From assembly GCA_007129635.1 (NCBI GenBank), contig SKVE01000192.1, forward strand, positions 1-7,657: a stretch of DNA of 7,657 nucleotides, written 5' to 3'. Below, in pieces: positions 6,431 to 7,657 of the stretch (positions are counted from its first letter, which is position 1; each line of letters begins with the position of its first letter). The notes under the pieces are model-generated. The model did not search any database, was not told the DNA's origin, and worked only from the letters and a program-made list of their open reading frames with translations. The position numbers and the translations under genes were made by a program. This DNA comes from Planctomycetaceae bacterium. GTDB lineage: Bacteria > Planctomycetota > Planctomycetia > Pirellulales > Pirellulaceae.

Positions 6431-7657
6431 ATGGTATCCAAACCACCCCCGTTGCGACGAGGCTCTAGAAAGCAATCCGATCAGGGTGTGCCGGAACCCG
6501 TTGCTGCTGCGGAGGATGCGGAAGAACTGGTGCAATCGATACCGGTGGCTGACTCGACGATTCCGGAAGACGACGAAGATCTGGCAACGTTGGACGAACT
6601 GGACGAACTGGAAGACATCGAACAGCATTCCAGGCTGCTGAGGCTTTTTCAGAGTTTCGGATCGTGCGGGATCTCGCTGCTCGTTCACCTGGTGGGCCTG
6701 CTGCTGATGGCTTACCTGACGGTACCCACTTACGACCGAAGTGTTCTGACGATGGTCGAAGCCATGTTCGATCCCCGCGATGAGGATGATCCCGTTGAAT
6801 TTGAACTGGATACGCAGATCCAGGTTTCTACCGAAGTGACGCCGACCAGCGTCCTTTCCAGCCCTTTGGCGGACATGGCCGTCGGCGCCGAGGGGATGAT
6901 CGGAACGCCTGTCTTGGATCAGCAGGTGCTGGCCGAGGTTGCTGCTGCCGCCGAGATCAGTCAGATCAGCATCGACCATCCGTTGGCCCATGCGCCCGGT
7001 TTCCATCGCTTGATCGAGGCTGTGCCGGACAAGGAGTTCAAGGGCGATCCGCGTGCGATCATCGATGATTATGCCCAAGCAATGGATCGGATCGCTCAGG
7101 AATTGATGTGGATGATGGAGAAGGGCCCGTTGCTGGTGATCTGGCTATTCGACCAATCCGGCAGCATGAAGGATGACCAGCAGGAGATCCGCGAGCGGTT
7201 ACATAATGTCTACCTGCAATTGGGCATGTTCGGCCGCAGTCAGTCGCAGTACCTGGAGACATCCGTCGTCAGTTTTGGCGAGGGCTACCTGCAACTGACT
7301 CAACGACCGACCAGCGATCTGGACGAAATCCGAGCGGCGATCGATGCCATTCCCGAGGATCCTTCGGGTAAAGAATATATGTGTCAGGCCATGATTCGAG
7401 CAATCTCCACTCACCGCGATTACGCGCGACGCGCCCGCCGTCAGATGGTGCTGATCCTGGTGTCCGACGAGAGCGGAGAACAGGATGACAACCGGCAGTA
7501 TATCGAGCGGACGGTGCAGGAAGCCAAAGCAGCCAATTGCCGGATCTACGTTTTGGGTCGCGAGGCGGTTTTCGGTTACCCATACGCTTACGTACGCTGG
7601 CGGCATCCGCAAACCAATCGAGTGCATTGGCTGCCCATCGATCGGGGGCCCGAAACG
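6431..7657 (+). CDS. VWA-domain membrane protein, partial at the right edge
   Basis: An open frame of 409 codons begins at an ATG with a strong Shine-Dalgarno and runs off the window without a stop. Seen: a basic, Pro-containing N-terminus (1-14), a long acidic stretch (about 28-65), one membrane helix at about 76-98, an acidic linker and Ala-rich region (about 112-185), then a von Willebrand factor A domain from about 233. The MIDAS motif D241-Q-S243-G-S245 and a later D346 in a hydrophobic-strand context are present, so metal binding is plausible. At the third MIDAS position, where Thr is usual, E315 appears to align. The predicted form has a cytoplasmic acidic tail and an extracytoplasmic VWA domain. 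VWA domains bind protein partners, but neither the partner nor the role is known here. The gene is transcribed away from the copper ATPase cluster and may be unrelated to it. The rest of the protein lies beyond the window. Confidence 0.9.
   Translation, partial: MVSKPPPLRRGSRKQSDQGVPEPVAAAEDAEELVQSIPVADSTIPEDDEDLATLDELDELEDIEQHSRLLRLFQSFGSCGISLLVHLVGLLLMAYLTVPTYDRSVLTMVEAMFDPRDEDDPVEFELDTQIQVSTEVTPTSVLSSPLADMAVGAEGMIGTPVLDQQVLAEVAAAAEISQISIDHPLAHAPGFHRLIEAVPDKEFKGDPRAIIDDYAQAMDRIAQELMWMMEKGPLLVIWLFDQSGSMKDDQQEIRERLHNVYLQLGMFGRSQSQYLETSVVSFGEGYLQLTQRPTSDLDEIRAAIDAIPEDPSGKEYMCQAMIRAISTHRDYARRARRQMVLILVSDESGEQDDNRQYIERTVQEAKAANCRIYVLGREAVFGYPYAYVRWRHPQTNRVHWLPIDRGPET
6592..6609 (+). repeat. Tandem 9-bp repeat in the VWA gene
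   Basis: GGACGAACT occurs twice in direct tandem (6592-6600, 6601-6609) and encodes the repeated Asp-Glu-Leu units in the acidic N-terminal tail. It is in frame, so copy-number slippage would change tail length without breaking the gene. Confidence 0.7.

Noticed and set aside
6407..7078. Open frame of 223 codons on the minus strand opposite the VWA gene
   Set aside because: The plus strand has a strong Shine-Dalgarno, a membrane helix and an intact MIDAS motif. The minus frame has Gln/Arg/His-rich low-information sequence.
7199..7627. Open frame of 142 codons on the minus strand near the right edge
   Set aside because: It is antisense to the conserved VWA domain and has no recognisable feature.

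Overview
The window looks like a piece of planctomycete chromosome, probably of the Pirellulaceae or a relative. The reasons are fairly high GC by eye, a membrane-anchored VWA protein with a long acidic N-terminus, a PAS-GAF-receiver protein lacking a kinase ATPase domain, and a CcoI-type copper ATPase beside otherwise lineage-specific genes. This placement is inference from protein style, not a database result. No mobile element, CRISPR array, tRNA, rRNA or phage gene is visible.

Layout: positions 7-6116 hold four minus-strand genes, read right to left. They are a 239-aa single-pass membrane protein of unknown function (5397-6116), a 537-aa PAS-GAF-helical-receiver signalling protein (3755-5368), a 412-aa membrane-anchored metallophosphoesterase (2509-3747) and an 827-aa copper-exporting P1B-type ATPase of the CcoI/FixI kind (7-2490). 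The gaps are 28, 7 and 18 bp, with no room for a terminator, so they are probably one transcription unit. Positions 6117-6430 (314 bp) are a divergent intergenic region with candidate promoters in both directions and several inverted repeats. From 6431 a VWA-domain membrane protein runs on the plus strand and is cut by the right edge at 7657 with no stop.

How the genes may work together: CcoI-type ATPases move Cu(I) out of the cytoplasm for assembly of the haem-copper centre of cbb3-type cytochrome oxidase. Here that gene ends an operon that also encodes a PAS/GAF signalling protein and a phosphoesterase. Linking a redox, oxygen or ligand sensor to respiratory copper delivery is attractive but unproven. 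The cco structural genes, if linked, would lie beyond the left edge, which comes 6 bp after the ATPase stop codon. The least ordinary points are the degenerate receiver domain (Gly and Gln at two normally conserved catalytic positions), the paired GGTTC/GAACC elements around a perfect TATAAT box, and the uncharacterised membrane protein heading the operon.
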